NCBI GenBank assembly: GCA_964362385.1
Contig: CAYIEH010000006.1
Location: forward strand, 1-30,393
Origin: CAYIEH01 sp964362385
GTDB lineage: Bacteria; Patescibacteriota; Minisyncoccia; UBA6257; UBA9933
Direction: 5' to 3'
Length of the DNA stretch: 30,393 nt
The stretch's first letter is position 1. Every line of letters starts with the position of its first letter. The notes below the pieces were generated by a model. The model did no database searches and was not told the DNA's origin. It saw nothing but the letters and a program-made list of their open reading frames with translations. The translations under genes were made by a program, and so were the position numbers. Shown here piece by piece: positions 30,282 through 30,393 of the stretch.

Positions 30282-30393
30282 GCCTTGCCCCCGCCGGCCG
30301 CCGAATAGCCCCCCCGCGTGCCATCGGCGCGGCTGCCCCGGGGGCAGGGGCTCCGCTGGGCACATGGGTTGGCCGCCAGCGCGCGTCCGCCGG
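30282..30393. other. High-G+C foreign tail, probable chimeric contig end
   Basis: One 60-base line (30301-30360) is 82% G+C, far above the rest of the window. Translated in the clpB frame it gives PGQPRRWHAGGLFGG-like sequence unrelated to ClpB, although the frame remains open. The change occurs at a single point within a conserved motif. A joining error is the simplest explanation. Confidence 0.75.

Noticed and set aside
1..30393. tRNA, rRNA, CRISPR array, transposase or prophage genes
   Set aside because: No cloverleaf-like sequence, regularly spaced direct repeats, or transposase or phage motif was recognised. The direct repeats found are few and far apart.

Overview
The window looks like a contig from a Candidate Phyla Radiation / Patescibacteria (Parcubacteria-like) genome. 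The signs are an AT-rich genome with short housekeeping genes (411-aa SecD, 325-aa SecF), several families of short inverted repeats that also sit in frame inside conserved genes, intergenic stretches built from slightly varied short words, a conjugation-like VirD4/HerA ATPase with a membrane partner, and large cysteine-rich zinc-ribbon proteins with no recognised function. Family names come from sequence motifs read by eye; no database search was run. All genes except the first partial one are on the minus strand.

Layout. 1-648 is the C-terminal end of a VirD4/HerA-like ATPase (plus strand). 786-8008 holds three paralogous cysteine-rich proteins, interrupted by cutA and by a full VirD4-like ATPase. 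8338-11438 holds a membrane-anchored protein with a HEPN-like RNxxxH motif, a membrane partner of the ATPase, and a sigma-region-4/HARE DNA-binding protein. 11507-13841 is secF and secD. 14033-17771 is an accessory block: two small genes with strong Shine-Dalgarno sites, a secreted Ig-like protein, a lipoprotein behind a consensus promoter, and a GNAT acetyltransferase. 17851-19388 is a two-gene RiPP-like cassette. 19582-27905 holds tyrS, a DEDD exonuclease, a truncated phosphohexomutase, pgk, polX, parB and parA. 28112-30281 is a polytopic membrane protein and the C-terminal part of clpB. The last ~110 bases are very G+C rich and do not continue clpB, so they look like a chimeric contig end.

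The most interesting system is at 17851-19532. A SPASM-type radical SAM maturase with an N-terminal PqqD-like region is followed 5 bases later by a 31-aa cysteine-containing peptide gene. The peptide gene's ribosome binding site is formed by the last codons and stop of the maturase gene, and a strong intrinsic terminator closes the unit. The cassette has its own promoter, whose -35 box lies in a dispersed repeat, and its G+C content is far above its neighbours, which suggests horizontal acquisition. No transporter, protease or immunity gene is next to it.

The housekeeping genes serve glycolysis (pgk), sugar-phosphate metabolism (degenerate mutase), translation (tyrS), protein export (secDF), DNA repair (polX), chromosome segregation (parAB) and protein disaggregation (clpB). 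The ATPase, its membrane partner and the HEPN-like protein may form one envelope-associated DNA-handling machine. No tRNA, rRNA, CRISPR array, transposase or prophage was recognised.
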